Origin: Ophiostoma sp. CBS 140.51 | Taxonomy: Eukaryota > Ascomycota > Sordariomycetes > Ophiostomatales > Ophiostomataceae | Length of the DNA stretch: 64,000 nucleotides | Reading direction: 5' to 3' | NCBI GenBank assembly: GCA_029298735.1 | Contig: JANSLP010000139.1 | Span: forward strand, 1-64,000 | In this document: positions 49,412-62,246 of the stretch, piece by piece | Position numbering within the stretch: the stretch's first letter is position 1 | How the letters are laid out: every line of letters starts with the position of its first letter | Notes under the pieces: generated by a model | Told to the model about the DNA's origin: nothing | The model's database searches: none | Seen by the model: only the letters and a program-made list of their open reading frames with translations | Made by a program: the position numbers and the translations under genes

Positions 49412-51023
49412 ATGAACCTCCTCCTCTCCGAGGACTATCTGCTGCAGGACTACCCCGAACACATCACCAACACGATCCGCTCCGGCCATGCCACCTGTTT
49501 GCGCTTCAACCGCAAAGGCGACTATCTCGCCTCGGGCCGTGTCGATGGCACCGTTGTCGTCTGGGACCTCGATACCATGGGTGTCGCGCGCAAGCTGCGG
49601 GGCCACTCGCGCAGCATATCGTCGCTGAGCTGGTCGCGCTGTGGACGCTACCTGTTGTCGGCCTGCCAGGGCTGGAAGGCCATTTTGTGGGATCTACAGG
49701 ACGGTCGTAAACATCGCGAGGTGCGCTTCAAGGCGCCCGTCTATATCGCGGAGCTGCACCCATGGAAGACGTGAGTCAACCGGGCAGAGAACTTCATAGA
49801 ACTGGTGGAGCTGAGACGCTGTCGGGTGAAAGGAAGAGACAGCTAACAAGACCACCCACCACAGAACCTATTTTGTCGCCTCCATTTACGAAGACCAGGC
49901 CCTCCTCGTCGACATTACTGACCCCGTCGACGTCAAGCACGTCCTTCCCTCGCGCCCGAAGCGCCCTGAAACCGACGACACGAAGCAGCGCGACAAGTGG
50001 GCCAAGGAAGATGACAAGCAGATGACAACCGTCACCATCTACGCAGCCTCGGGCGGCCATATTCTGTCTGCGACAAGTAAGGGCTGGATCAACATTATTG
50101 ATACCACGACGCTCGAAGTAATCTTCTCGAAAAAGGCCTGTGGCAGCGTTGTCACCACGTTGCGCCTCAACAGCTCCGGCAAGATTTTGCTGGCCAACTC
50201 CCAGGACCGCATCATCCGGTCACTCCACATGCCGAACCTTTCCAGCCCCGATCTCGATCCAGACACCATCCAGCTGCCCGAGGAGCACAAGTTTCAGGAT
50301 GTTGTCAACCGCCTGTCCTGGAACCACATTGCCCTCAGTCCGACTGCCGAGTACGTCTCGGCCTCAACCTATAACAACCACGAACTCTACATCTGGGAGC
50401 GCAACCACGGCTCGCTCGTGCGCATGCTCGAGGGACCCAAGGAGGAGCAGGGCGTGATTGAGTGGCACCCGCACCGCGCCCTGCTGGCCGCTTGCGGTTT
50501 GGAGACGGGCCGTATTAACATTTGGTCCGTCACCAGTCCACAGAAGTGGTCTGCCCTCGCGCCCGACTTTGCGGAAGTCGAGGAGAACGAAATCTACGTG
50601 GAGCGCGAGGACGAGTTTGACGTCCACCCGCAAGAAGAAATCAACAAGCGTCGTCTGGATCTGGAGGATGAAGAGGTCGATGTCTTGACCGCCGAGCAAC
50701 AGTCCGACGAGGACCTGCCAGCCGAGGCCATTGATTACTTGGTCTCATCCTTCCACGACGCTGCATCTACGGCTACGCCCACTCCTGCCTCCACCAACGG
50801 CCTCACGACGGGCCCGGTCTTCCGCATGCCTATCCTCTACGATCTGGGCGAGTCCGACAGCGAAGAAGAGTTTATTGCCGTCTCGACTGGTACCATGCGC
50901 CGCCGCAGTCCTGGCGACAGCCAGAGTGTTGACCTTGAAGCGGACGCCGCCATGGCCGAGGACCGTGTGTCGACAAGCACAAAGAAAGTCGCAGCCAAAG
51001 GCGGGCGGACAAGGAGGAGGTAA
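49412..51023 (+). CDS. swd1: COMPASS histone H3K4 methyltransferase subunit Swd1/RbBP5 (WD40 protein)
   Basis: Two exons, 49412-49770 and 49865-51023, with a 94-bp intron (GTGAGT donor, CAG acceptor), give 505 residues. The N-terminus (MNLLLSEDYLLQDYPE) is diagnostic of Swd1/RbBP5. WD repeats follow: RFNRKGDYLASGRVDGTVVV-WDL, LSWSRCGRYLLSACQGWKAI-LWDL, AASGGHILSATSKGWINIID, RLNSSGKILLANSQDRIIRS and LSPTAEYVSASTYNNHELYI-WER. The join restores LHPWKT-TYFVASIYEDQALL. After the propeller the segment FAEVEENEIYVEREDEFDVH is the conserved hinge/activation region, and the acidic Ser/Thr-rich tail ends in a basic stretch. The protein helps the Set1 complex methylate histone H3 lysine 4 at active genes. 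Confidence 0.94.
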
Positions 51024-52998
51024 ACGGCCAGGATGGTCGTGTTTGTTGGCTTGTCGGTGTATTGTATTGTCTTTTCGTGTTCTTTTTTTATTCTCATCTC
51101 GATCGGCATGGTTGCAAGGCGTTTGGCGCATGGGTTTTGGGAATTATCTGCGCCTGGAATAGGAGTACTGCGAAGCAAGGATCGTATTGGTAATGACAAA
51201 AGTCTGTGCACTTTCCATGCAAGCATCCTGCACGTTTTTTTCAAATCTGTCTCTTTCACATCATCCGGTCGTGATCTGCCGTTTTCTGCACTTCCTTTGC
51301 ATATGTGGCGTACGTTCTTTGTTGTAGCAAACTATTGGGTGTGGATGGACCCTGAATAGGATGTTGTGTCTGTCGGTCGTTGAGCACAAAGAACTTCGAT
51401 GTTGCCCGTTTCCGGTCGCGAAATGGCGTGCGCAAACCGTCAAAGGCGCGTCTGAATTGCGCCAGCCAGTCATTGAGACGTTTCCGCTTTGCGCATCCTG
51501 GCATCCTTCAGCTTTTGGTTAGAGCAGGGGAGGCGTCTGGGGTTTGGGGGCAACGCCTGGCATCCAATCGCTCCTGCTATTTCTTCAGGTGGCAACCAAC
51601 CGCCCCCCTTTATTGCGCGTTCCTTCACGCTCTAGTGTTCCTGCCCGCCTTGACTCACAGCGCCCGCATCCGTAGGCAACCACTTGTTTTGGGTGGCGTG
51701 TGGGTCTGTTTTGGGGGAAGCTGCGAAGCACAAGAGCTTGTTTCCCGTTTTCAAGTCTTTTTCCAGGGCTCAGGTACGGAGTACCTGGCCGTTACTTGCA
51801 TTCAGCACAAATGGGGGCAAGGCCAGCACGGAGAGCCGCCTCACTGAATGCACCACAAAAGGCGGAAGTTTCGAGAACCAATCATTACACGTACCCACAA
51901 AGTACCCCTTTCCCACACGTGACGCAGTTGATTCTGCTGGCTCCATGACTGCCAGACGGCAAAAAGGAGGCGCACTAGTCCTCTTCTAGGCTAGGCGCAT
52001 TTTCGGGACACGGTCAAGCCCCCAAAGAGAGGAGGAAGGAAGGGAGTGAAGTTTTTCCCTGCCCTCTCGCCGTGCGCTGCGCTGGTTTTTTGGCCTCACT
52101 TTTTCCTTCTCGCATCCTCGGTTTTTTTCACATCGCCATCTCCTCCCGCCCACCACTCCGTCGCACGCGTGTTTCCACAATCGAAAACCGCGTCTCTCCT
52201 ATCCTCTCGAGCGATTCTTCTTCTTTTCGACATCGATTTCAGCCTGGCACTGCAGCGCTGACGGCTTTTTGTCTCGACACTCGTCTCTGAACGACTGAGA
52301 AAAAAGCCTCCCAAAACACGACGAAAATTCATCATCGACAAGTCATCGCCGCCTCGACCGGTTTTTACGACACGTTGGCGCCGATCTCAGCTTCTCGTCG
52401 CCGTTGAGGCACGCTCGCTCCCTCTTGGGGCTCCCGGGGGGTGTTCGTGAAGTCGTCTGGGCTTGAAGGACGTTGTTTGTGTGTGGGTTTTTGACGGTGT
52501 TCGCGATTGACGGCCCTCATCGTTCAATCCAGGACCATCAACAACGACGCGTGCATCGTTATTGAGGACCCAGTTCATCTCTGGCTTTCTCGCTCTATCG
52601 CGCTTCGCATCGCTGCTGCTCTTCGTTGGTATACTTGCCATTCTTTTTCGTTCCTTTTTCACGACCGTGTTTTTCGCGTCGCATCACGACATTTTAGTAG
52701 TCCAGGGTTGATTTCTTTCTGTCATTGGTCCTTCTCGCATTCTCTTTTTCCGACCCATCTTCTGTCCTTATCATCACCTTCCCGATCTCCGATCCTTCAC
52801 GGTCTCCTCACGTTTTTTTCACGACTCTTTTCATTTTCATCTCCTTTTTCGACGCGTCTCGATACGCCTCCGTTTTGACACCTTTCGCGCCATCGCGTTT
52901 TCGCCTGCGCGCATCCATCTCGACGACAACCCCCGTCCACGCCTTCCCGTTCCGCGACCGCATCGATCGAAGCGCGTCGCGCCACACCAACCACAATC
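51024..52998. promoter_or_regulatory. SWD1-RPB1 spacer with a long pyrimidine-rich RPB1 leader
   Basis: About 2.0 kb. The motif GTACGGAGTAC occurs at 51774-51784, flanked so that AGGTAC and GTACCT form an imperfect palindrome. From about 52080 to 52998 the plus strand is strongly T/C-rich with many TTTTTC and CATCTCC elements, the pattern of a long fungal promoter or leader for a highly expressed gene. No supported gene. Confidence 0.5.
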
Positions 52999-55900
52999 AT
53001 GGCGAACCTGTACTTTGCGCACTCGAGTGCGCCCCTCAAGACCATTGAGGAGATCCAGTTTGGCATGATGTCTCCCGAGGAGATCAAGAACATGAGTGTT
53101 GCCCACATCATCTACCCCGAAGCCATGGATGAGACAAAAACCAAGCCGCGCGACGGCGGTGTCAACGACCCCCTTCTGGGCTCCGTCGACCGTGGTTTCA
53201 AGTGCAAGACGTGTACCGAAAACATGTCCGAATGTCCCGGTCACTTTGGCCACATTGAGCTGGCAAAGCCCGTCTACCACCCGGGTTTCATCAAGAAGAC
53301 CAAAAAGGTCCTCGAGATCGTCTGCCACAACTGCAGCATGGTTCTCGCCGATAGGGTTAGTACTTGAGAGCAAATTCTCCCTAGAACGTGTTATGATATG
53401 TGTTTTTCCCCCTCTTTTTCTGGGTGAAGCAGCCTGTGTTTATAACCACGTCTGGGGATTGTTTTTGGGTTTCTTACTTTTGGTGAATTTGTGCTAATCT
53501 GAAACTTCTTCCTTGCCTTGTCCACTACAGACGGATCCTGAGTTCTTAGCTGCTGTGAACACACGCGACCCCAAGGCTCGGTTCCAGCGCGTTTGGGAGT
53601 GCTGCAAGAAGAAGAAGCGTTGTGAGAACGAGGCCAAGTCGGAGAACGACGACGAGTTTGACCCCAACCCGGGCAACAAGCTGGGCAAGCAGGCACCCCA
53701 CAACCACGGCGGCTGTGGCAACACCCAGCCCGCTGTGCGCCAGACTGGTCTGCAGCTGTGGGCTCACTACGAGGTCGAGCGGGACGAGGGAGGCAAGGTC
53801 AAGGAGAAGAAGATGCTCACGGCCGAGATGGCCCTCAACATTATGCGCCGCATCAGCACGTCCGACATTCGTGACATGGGTCTCAATGTCGACTACGCCC
53901 GTCCCGAGTGGATGGTTGTCACAGTCCTGCCCGTGCCGCCACCGCCAGTGCGTCCTAGTATTTCTATGGACGGCACTGGTACCGGCATGCGCAACGAGGA
54001 TGATTTGACTTTCAAGTTGGGTGACATTATCCGTGCCAACGCCAACGTCAAGCAGGCCATCAACGAGGGCTCGCCTGCTCACATTTCTTCCGATTTCGAG
54101 CAGCTGCTCCAGTACCACGTCGCCACCTACATGGACAATGACATTGCGGCTATCCCTCGTGCTTTACAAAAGAGTGGTCGTCCTGTCAAGGCCATCCGTG
54201 CCCGTCTCAAGGGCAAGGAGGGTCGTCTGCGTGGTAACTTGATGGGTAAGCGTGTCGATTTCTCGGCACGTACTGTCATCACGGGTGACGCCAACATCTC
54301 TTTGGACGAGGTCGGCGTGCCTCGCAGTATTGCCCGCACACTCACCTACCCCGAGACGGTCACACCGTACAACATCAGCCGGCTCCACGAGCTGGTGCAG
54401 AACGGTCCCAACGAGCACCCTGGTGCCAAGTACGTTATCCGCTCTGACGGCACACGTATTGACCTGCGGCATCATCGTCGCGCTGGCCAGATCTCGCTTG
54501 AGTACGGCTGGAAGGTTGAGCGGCATCTGATTGACGGTGACTACATCATCTTCAACCGTCAGCCCTCGCTGCACAAGGAGTCCATGATGGGCCATCGTGT
54601 CCGTGTCATGCCCTACTCCACGTTCCGTCTGAACCTGTCGGTCACGTCCCCTTACAACGCCGATTTCGACGGTGACGAGATGAACTTGCACGTTCCGCAG
54701 ACCGAGGAGACGCGTGCTGAGGTCAAGGAGCTATGTATGGTTCCTCTTAACATTGTGTCGCCCCAGCGCAACGGCCCGCTCATGGGTATTGTGCAAGATA
54801 CGCTGGCCGGTGCCTACAAGCTCTGCCGTCGTGATGTGTTCCTCACCAAGGAGCAGGTCATGGACATTATGCTGTGGGTGCCTGAGTGGGATGGTGTGAT
54901 TCCCAGCCCTGCCATTGTCAAGCCGCGCCCACGCTGGACCGGCAAGCAGATCATGAGTCTGGTCATCCCCAAGACGGTCAGCTTGAAGGCCGGTAACGAC
55001 GACATGGCGCTCAAGGACGACGGTATCCTGATCCAGACGGGTGAGCTCATGTACGGTCTGATGACCAAGAAAATTGTGGGTGCCTCTGGTGGCGGTATTA
55101 TCCATATCTGCTACAACGAGTTGGGCTCCGACGCTGCCATGGCTTTCCTCAACGGCTGCCAGCGGGTCGTCAACTATTGGCTGCTGCACAATGGCCACAG
55201 CATTGGTATCGGTGATACGATCCCCGATAAGCAGACCATCGAGATGGTTCAGGCTCAGATCGACGAGCAGAAGGAGGAGGTGCGCAAGCTGACGGCTCAG
55301 GCTACGGCCAACGAGCTGGAGGCTCTGCCCGGTATGAACATTCGTGAGACTTTCGAAAACAAGGTCTCTAAGGCGCTCAACACTGCCCGTGACAAGGCCG
55401 GTACCACCACCCAGGAGAGTTTGAAGGACCTGAACAACGCTGTCACCATGGCCCGTTCTGGTTCCAAGGGTTCGTCCATCAACATTTCGCAGATGACGGC
55501 CTTGGTCGGTCAACAGATTGTCGAGGGTCGCCGTATCCCCTTCGGCTTCAAGTACCGCACGCTTCCTCACTTCACCAAGGACGACTACTCGCCTGAAGCC
55601 CGTGGTTTCGTTGAGAACTCGTACCTGCGTGGTCTGACCCCGTCAGAGTTCTTCTTCCACGCTATGGCTGGTCGTGAGGGTCTGATTGACACGGCTGTCA
55701 AGACTGCCGAGACTGGTTACATTCAGCGCCGTCTCGTCAAGGCTCTGGAAGATGTCAGCGCCAAGTACGACGGCACCGTCCGCAACTCGCTGGGCGACGT
55801 CATCCAGTTCATCTACGGTGAAGATGGTCTCGACGGTGCCAAGATCGAGGAGCAGCGCGTTGATTTCTTGAACATGTCGCTGAGCAAGTACGAGGATCGT

Positions 55901-58459
55901 TTCCGTCTGGACGTCATGAGCCCTGAGCGCTCGCCGGCACTTAATGCGCTCGAGTACGCCAACGAGATTGCAGGTGACCCGGAGTCGCAGGAGCTGCTCG
56001 ACAGCGAGTACGACGCGCTCATGTCTGACCGTGAGCTTGTCCGGTCCATCAGCAAGAAGCGTCTGACCAACATCCTGGGCAAGAAGGACGAGGAGATGAT
56101 GCAGCTGCCCCTCAACATTGTGCGCATCATCAACTCCGCACAGAAGCTGTTCAAGCTGGATGATGCCCAGCGCAGTGACCTGCGTCCCCAGGACGTCATC
56201 CCAGTTGTCAAGAAGACTCTGGACAACATGGTGGTAGTCCGCGGCAGCGACCCCATCTCGCTCGAGGCTGACAAGAGCGCAACGATTCTCATCAAGGCCC
56301 AGCTGCGCTCGCGTCTAGCCTACAAGCGTCTTGCCGTCGACCTGCGGCTGACGCGCCTGGCCTTTGACCACATCATTGGCGAGCTCAGCAGCCGCTGGGC
56401 CCGCGCCATGGTTAACCCTGGTGAGATGGTCGGTGTGCTGGCTGCGCAATCCATTGGTGAGCCCGCCACCCAGATGACGCTCAACACCTTCCATTTCGCC
56501 GGTGTGTCGTCGAAGAACGTCACGCTCGGTGTGCCGCGTCTCAAGGAAATTCTCAACGTGGCCAGCAACATCAAGACTCCGTCTATGCTTGTCTACCTGG
56601 ACGACGAGGACGGCACCAACCACCCGACCCAGGCTCGCGCCAAGGAGTTGCGTTCGATTGTCGAGCACACCAACCTGCGCTCGGTGACGGCCGTCACAGA
56701 AATTTACTACGACCCCGACGTGCGGTGGACCAACATTGCTGAAGATGAGACCATGCTCGAGTCCTACTTCCTCATTCCTGAGGATGTGGCCACCAACCTG
56801 GACCAGCAGTCGCGCTGGATGCTGCGTATCACGCTTGATCGTCAGAAGATGCTCGATAAGGGCCTGTCGATTGAGGACGTGGCCAACCGCATCAAGGAGG
56901 AGTACCCGAGCGACCTGGGCGTCGTGTTCAGCGATAACAACGCCGACACCCAAGTCATTCGCATCCGGACGGTGCGCCAGTCGGACGAGAAGGACGACGA
57001 TGGCCAGCTCGAGGACGACGTCATGCTTAAGCGCCTGGAGACTCATTTGCTTGACACCCTCACCATGCGTGGTGTGCCCGGCATCGAGCGTGCTTTCCTG
57101 AACAAGGACACGATGCTCATCACCACCAAGGACGACGCTCTGCTGGCGTCCAAGGACGACGAGCGCTGCACGGCCTGGTATCTGGATACCGAGGGTTCGG
57201 CCCTGCGCGCTGTGCTGGCTGTGGACGGTGTTGACCCCAAGCGCACCTACACCAACGACCTGCACCAGGTTGTGGACGTCTTTGGTATCGAGGCTGCTCG
57301 TTCGACGCTGCTGCGTGAGCTGACGGCTGTGCTGTCTTTCGACGGTTCGTATGTCAACCACCGCCATCTGGCGCTACTTGTCGACGTCATGACCTACCGC
57401 GGTAGTATCGCGGCTGTCACACGTCACGGTATCAACCGCGCCGACACGGGTGCTCTGATGCGTTGTTCTTTCGAGGAGACGGTCGAGATTCTGCTTGAGG
57501 CTGCTGCCGTTGGTGAGCTTGACGACTGCCGTGGTATTTCGGAGAACGTCATGCTGGGCCAGCTGGCGCCGATGGGTACGGGCCACTTTGAGGTGCTCCT
57601 GGACCCCAAGATGCTCGAGACGGTCATCTCGGACAACTCGCGCATGGGCCTAATGCCTGGCCTCACCGTCAAGGGTAGCCAGCTCGAGGGTGCGGCCACG
57701 CCGTACGACACGGGATCGCCGATGGCCGACTCGGGCTACCTTAGTATCAGCTCGCCTGCCATGGGCAACTTCTCGCCTATCATGGGTGCTGGTTCCGAGA
57801 CGCCTGCTGGTGGTCTGGGTACCGAGTACGGTGGTGGTGGTTTCGGTGGCATTGGCGGCTACTCGGGTGCCAGCCCGCGCCCGACGAGCCCCTTCAGCAC
57901 GTCGCCCACGTCACCCTTCAGCAGCGGCTACGGCAGCTACTCGCCCTCGTCGCCTGCCCAGGGCTACTCGCCTACCTCGCCCATGATGGATATGAGTGGC
58001 CGCTTTGCCTCGTCGCCGCAGTTCAGCCCGTCGTCGCCGTCATTCTCGCCGACGTCACCCATGATGCGCCCGACCAGTCCCAACTACAGCCCCACGTCGC
58101 CTTCGTACTCGCCTGCCTCGCCCTCGGCTGCGCGCCACTACTCCCCGACGTCGCCTGCCCAGTTCAACTCGCCGACGTCGCCGAGCTACTCGCCGGCCAG
58201 CCCCAACTACAGCCCGGCGTCGCCCAACATCTACGCCACGAGTCCCTCGTACTCGCCAGCTTCGCCCACGTGGTCGCCTACGTCGCCTGAGGCCTATTCT
58301 CCTACGAGCCCGACCTTCCAGCGGTCGCCCAACCAGCAGACGTCGCCCACGAGCCCCAGTTACTCGCCGACGTCGCCAACGTTCTCTCCGAGAACGCCTG
58401 GTCGTGCACCGCCTGGACAGAACTCGTACTCTCCCACGTCCCCCTCCAATAACAATTAA
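52999..58459 (+). CDS. rpb1: RNA polymerase II largest subunit RPB1
   Basis: Two exons, 52999-53355 and 53531-58459, with a 175-bp intron (GTTAGT donor, CTACAG acceptor, phase 0), give 1,761 residues. The clamp zinc-binding region reads FKCKTCTENMSECPGHFGHI in exon 1, and the join restores VLADR-TDPEFLA. The active-site loop is YNADFDGDEMNLHVPQ (about residue 494), whose three Asp bind catalytic magnesium. The bridge helix and trigger loop regions are GLTPSEFFFHAMAGREGLID (about 820) and QSIGEPATQMTLNTFHFAGV. The C-terminal domain, from about 1585, has some 20 degenerate heptads, of which only two are exact YSPTSPS; YSPASP and YSPTSP-T/A/E variants dominate. It ends SYSPTSPSNNN. Before it lies a Gly-rich stretch (about 1545-1580). 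This subunit carries the polymerase active site, and its CTD is the platform for capping, splicing and Set1/COMPASS recruitment. Confidence 0.97.
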
Positions 58460-60699
58460 TGTGTTTTTAAGTGCTAGCCTTGCTTTTTTCTGTCGTTTTC
58501 CTGTCTTCTGTCTCTTATTCCGCTCTAATTTGTTTGGCTTCTCTGCGCGTCTTGTCCTCACATTTTCAAATCTTTCTCTTTACTTTTATTTTCGACAAAC
58601 AGGGTTTTGTCCGGTTGGGTTTTTTGATCTGTGCATTTACACGCTCTGATTTGTTTTGCACCCTTTTTCTACTTGCATTTGCATCTTACTCTTTTCTTAA
58701 AAATTTTCATTGTCACCAAATACACCCTCTATAGAGAAAGAGCCTATTATTCTTCTGCCTTGTTCTTTTATTTTCCTCCTTTTTACTTTCAAACAAAAAA
58801 ATATTATAGCGACTCACGGAAAAAGATATCGATTTGCTTTTTTTCCTGTTTTCTGCTTTCATTATTGCTTGCCCTTTTGCCATCATTTTATTTCCGCCAA
58901 AAAAAAAAAAATAACAATGGGGACGTGTGAGGGGAGAAGACGAGAGCTATGGACGTGCATCGTCCTCTGGCTCTTTCTCTCCTTTCAATTTTTGTACTAT
59001 ATGGAAGCAACCAAGGGAAGGGCCCAACGGGGCGCCCATTTTACATGCGGGGGTAAAAGAGGGAAGGGGGAAGGAGGAAAGGGAAAAGAAGGGAAGGAGC
59101 AACTTCTGATTTCTATTCATTGTATCTTAGAAACAAAAAAGAGGGCTGCGTGAGCAAGGGAGGAAGGGACGAATAATGGCTGCGGTAGAGCTGGGAGGGA
59201 AGGAGCAAACTGATTTCCCCCAGAACCAGATTGACACAAAACTGCCCCCGCAGGGCCGACGAGACGATGAGAAGAAGAAACCACAAAAACAGATAAATTG
59301 ATTCCAAAAAACAAGAACAAACCAAAAAGAACAACGAGCGAACTGGACCGGACGATGACAAACTACCCGCGAGACGGCACCGAGATAAAAAAAAAATAAC
59401 CAACAAAAAGTCAAGCGGAGCCCGGGTATCACCAGAGCGGGAAGGAGCAACCGATGTGAAAAGGGGGACTTTGATATGTGTGCTTTGTTTTTCTTCAGAT
59501 TGATACATGTTTCTGCTATTTGCTTTTCTTTACTATACTCACAGCTGGCAAGACCCTGCTGCTCTACCTGTTTATTCAACTGTTTTTATCTTGTTACTGT
59601 CGATGTGCGCTCTTGTTAGCTACACATCTTTTTCGTGTTGTACCCTTGAGACATGAGAAAATACGAGAACCTGTGCTTTCCTATTTCGTATGTTTTTCAA
59701 TAAGTGTGATGGCGATCATAGCTGCCGTAAGTATATGTTAGTGTTCGGATGCACCTGCTACGACGGTATCAAATCCATGATGTCTCAATCGCTCTTTCCT
59801 CGTCGCGATCGTAGCTATGTGCAAGCAGGAGCACCACACGCGTAGATGTACAAATATAGAAGGAACAGCCTCGATATGCTCGGAAACTCCTTCTTGTTCT
59901 GCTAGAAAGTCGCGGCTTCCACCAATTGTTGCCAATGTCCCTTTTCTCCTTCTGTCTTCTCTTCTTGCCCAATTTCTTGTCCTTCGCATCTAAAACAACA
60001 AGTGCAGTTCGAATCCTTTGAGAAAGTTTCTCACATCTCAACATATTCCCAGCCCAACCATGAGCGAACAGCTACGATACGACAGCACACCCTCTTTCTG
60101 CTGCTCTTATCGCAGCTCTCCCAATCAGGACGTTCGATGCGACCCGGGAAGGGTCCAGATTTCCCATCATGCCATCATGCCATATGGGCCAACATTCAGC
60201 AATGGGCTTTTGTTTTTACCGTCTGCACACCCTCTCCAATCCATGTTTGGCTGTCTTGGCTTATGTCGACGGCATAGCTGTCCATCTTCACACACTCTTT
60301 TCCTACGGTTTTCCGACTTGTTTCTTTTGGCTGCTGGCCGGGCCTCGGACATCATGATCTTTCTCTCTCGCCTCCATCGCACAATTTCTTGAGCCGCGCA
60401 TCTCCGAGCTTTGTCCAGAGTACGACCTGGTGTGATTGCTTGTCGAAAAAGGCTGCCAATGTTTGCAATTGATAGGTCCTGAGGGTGAAGGAGCTCCCAC
60501 ATGCAGATGCAGGACAAACTGCACACGGCGCATCAACCTTCCAAGCTCGCACATGCGCATTTAACAAGGAGGAAGCACGCAGCTGCGTCTTGAGATGTCT
60601 TGAGGTATGGTTGAAAACCAATTGAAGAAAAGAAAGCACATTGAGACTGATTGAACTGACTCTGAATGGTCATTCAGAAAGGAACAAAACTCAAAGCTG

Positions 60700-60726
60700 G
60701 GTCTGGCCAGGTCTGGCCAGGTCTGC
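60700..60726 (+). repeat. 10-bp tandem repeat GTCTGGCCAG, about 2.6 copies
   Basis: Two exact adjacent copies at 60701-60720 and a partial third. The unit contains the palindrome TGGCCA. It is in non-coding DNA. Confidence 0.8.
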
Positions 60727-62221
60727 CGCCCCGTCCATGAACTCACATGCGTTTGCAATCACGAGGCACCAGCTGCACCAGAAAAAGAGACAAACAAAAC
60801 CCACACCCCGGCCGAGAGACGAACGAACGACAATTTCAAACATTCTATGCCGCGGGCGCTCACGTGCGAAGCGGGCGTCTATTCTGTAGCCCGTGCTCGT
60901 CGGAAAATAAAACCGGTGACCTCACGAAACATGTACCAAGAGAAAAAGAGAGACAGGGGCCGTGAAGATCCGCCCCGGGAGATTCTCTTGTCCTCTTTTG
61001 TCTTGCTCCTTTGAATATCTACTGAGTAGTGTGTATGCAGCCGCCACCTGGGCTGAATCAGTGCGTCCCCGAAATTCCGAGAGTCCTAAGTTTCCCCGTG
61101 CGAAGTATTTACGAGATTGTGGCGAGCTGATGCACGCTTAATGCATGCTAAAGAAGACGAAAAGCTCACGACACTGCCATTGACCCTGACCATTTTCACG
61201 GGATTCGCAACCCGGCATGGACCACACAAAAGGGCAGAGGAACAGATGAATGGGACCAAAGACCCAGAAGGTCGGTCAACTGACAAGAAAAAGAGATTGC
61301 GCATTTCTGCTTTGGCCTTCTTCGACCTTCCCCATTTTGCCCCTCCCCCGGCTTCTGCGTTTTCTAGTGCACGACTTGGCCGTCTTCTGCCAGCCCTCTT
61401 TTTTCATGTCGACCTTTGTTCGCTTTCCCAGCGTGGACGCGCCGGACTTTTCGCCCGTCGCAAACGGTGTTGGTTTCTTCACAAACACGCCACGGTTAAT
61501 GACAGCCCCGGATCCTCACGGTGCTTCGTCTTGTTGCCTATGTCCTAGTTTGCCGGCTAGCCTCGGGAATGGTTCCTGTCATTGCCTGTTCAGGACGTTC
61601 GAAGTGTCGACTGATAGGTGGCCAACAACTATGCGCATATGCAGGGCAGCATGAAAACCAGCAAAAGAGAAAGGCAAGATATAAGAGCTGGAAAGTTGAG
61701 GAAAAGACAGAAGCTTCGAATGGCGAGGAAGGAGGGATACAACATGAAAAACGAAAAGGAGAGAGGGAACTGGAGAATCAACGGCATCGCCCCTCCAGGC
61801 ACCCCAGAGTCCCAGACACCCCCGGCGCGCGCACCCGAGAAGGCTCCCATGACAGCACAGATCATGCGGTGGTGCGATCGCAGGTTCTTTTGGGCCCTAG
61901 TTTGTCATTTCTTCTGGTCGAGACAACGAGTGAGTGGGCGGCCCCCCGTTCGCACACAGATATGACGGGCGACGAATGGCTCCCCCGGTACCCCGCAAAA
62001 ATAACTGGTTGCTTGGTCTGGACTGGAACGCGTTCTGCGTCTCTAGAGCTCTTGTCGTCCTTCCTGGCTCATCCTAGCGCTCTGCCGGCGAGAACACCCC
62101 CTGTGTTATGCTGTTGGCTGGTTGGGTTCCTTTTGGTTCCTTTCGCCCATAGTCACTCAATCAAAACACAAACGCCAAACAAAAATCCAAATTTACACCG
62201 ACAGCAAAGCATCTGCAAAAT

Positions 62222-62246
62222 ACACACACTCACACACACACACACC
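62222..62246 (+). repeat. CA dinucleotide microsatellite
   Basis: ACACACACTC followed by an uninterrupted CA run to 62246, in the spacer downstream of RPB1. Confidence 0.85.
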
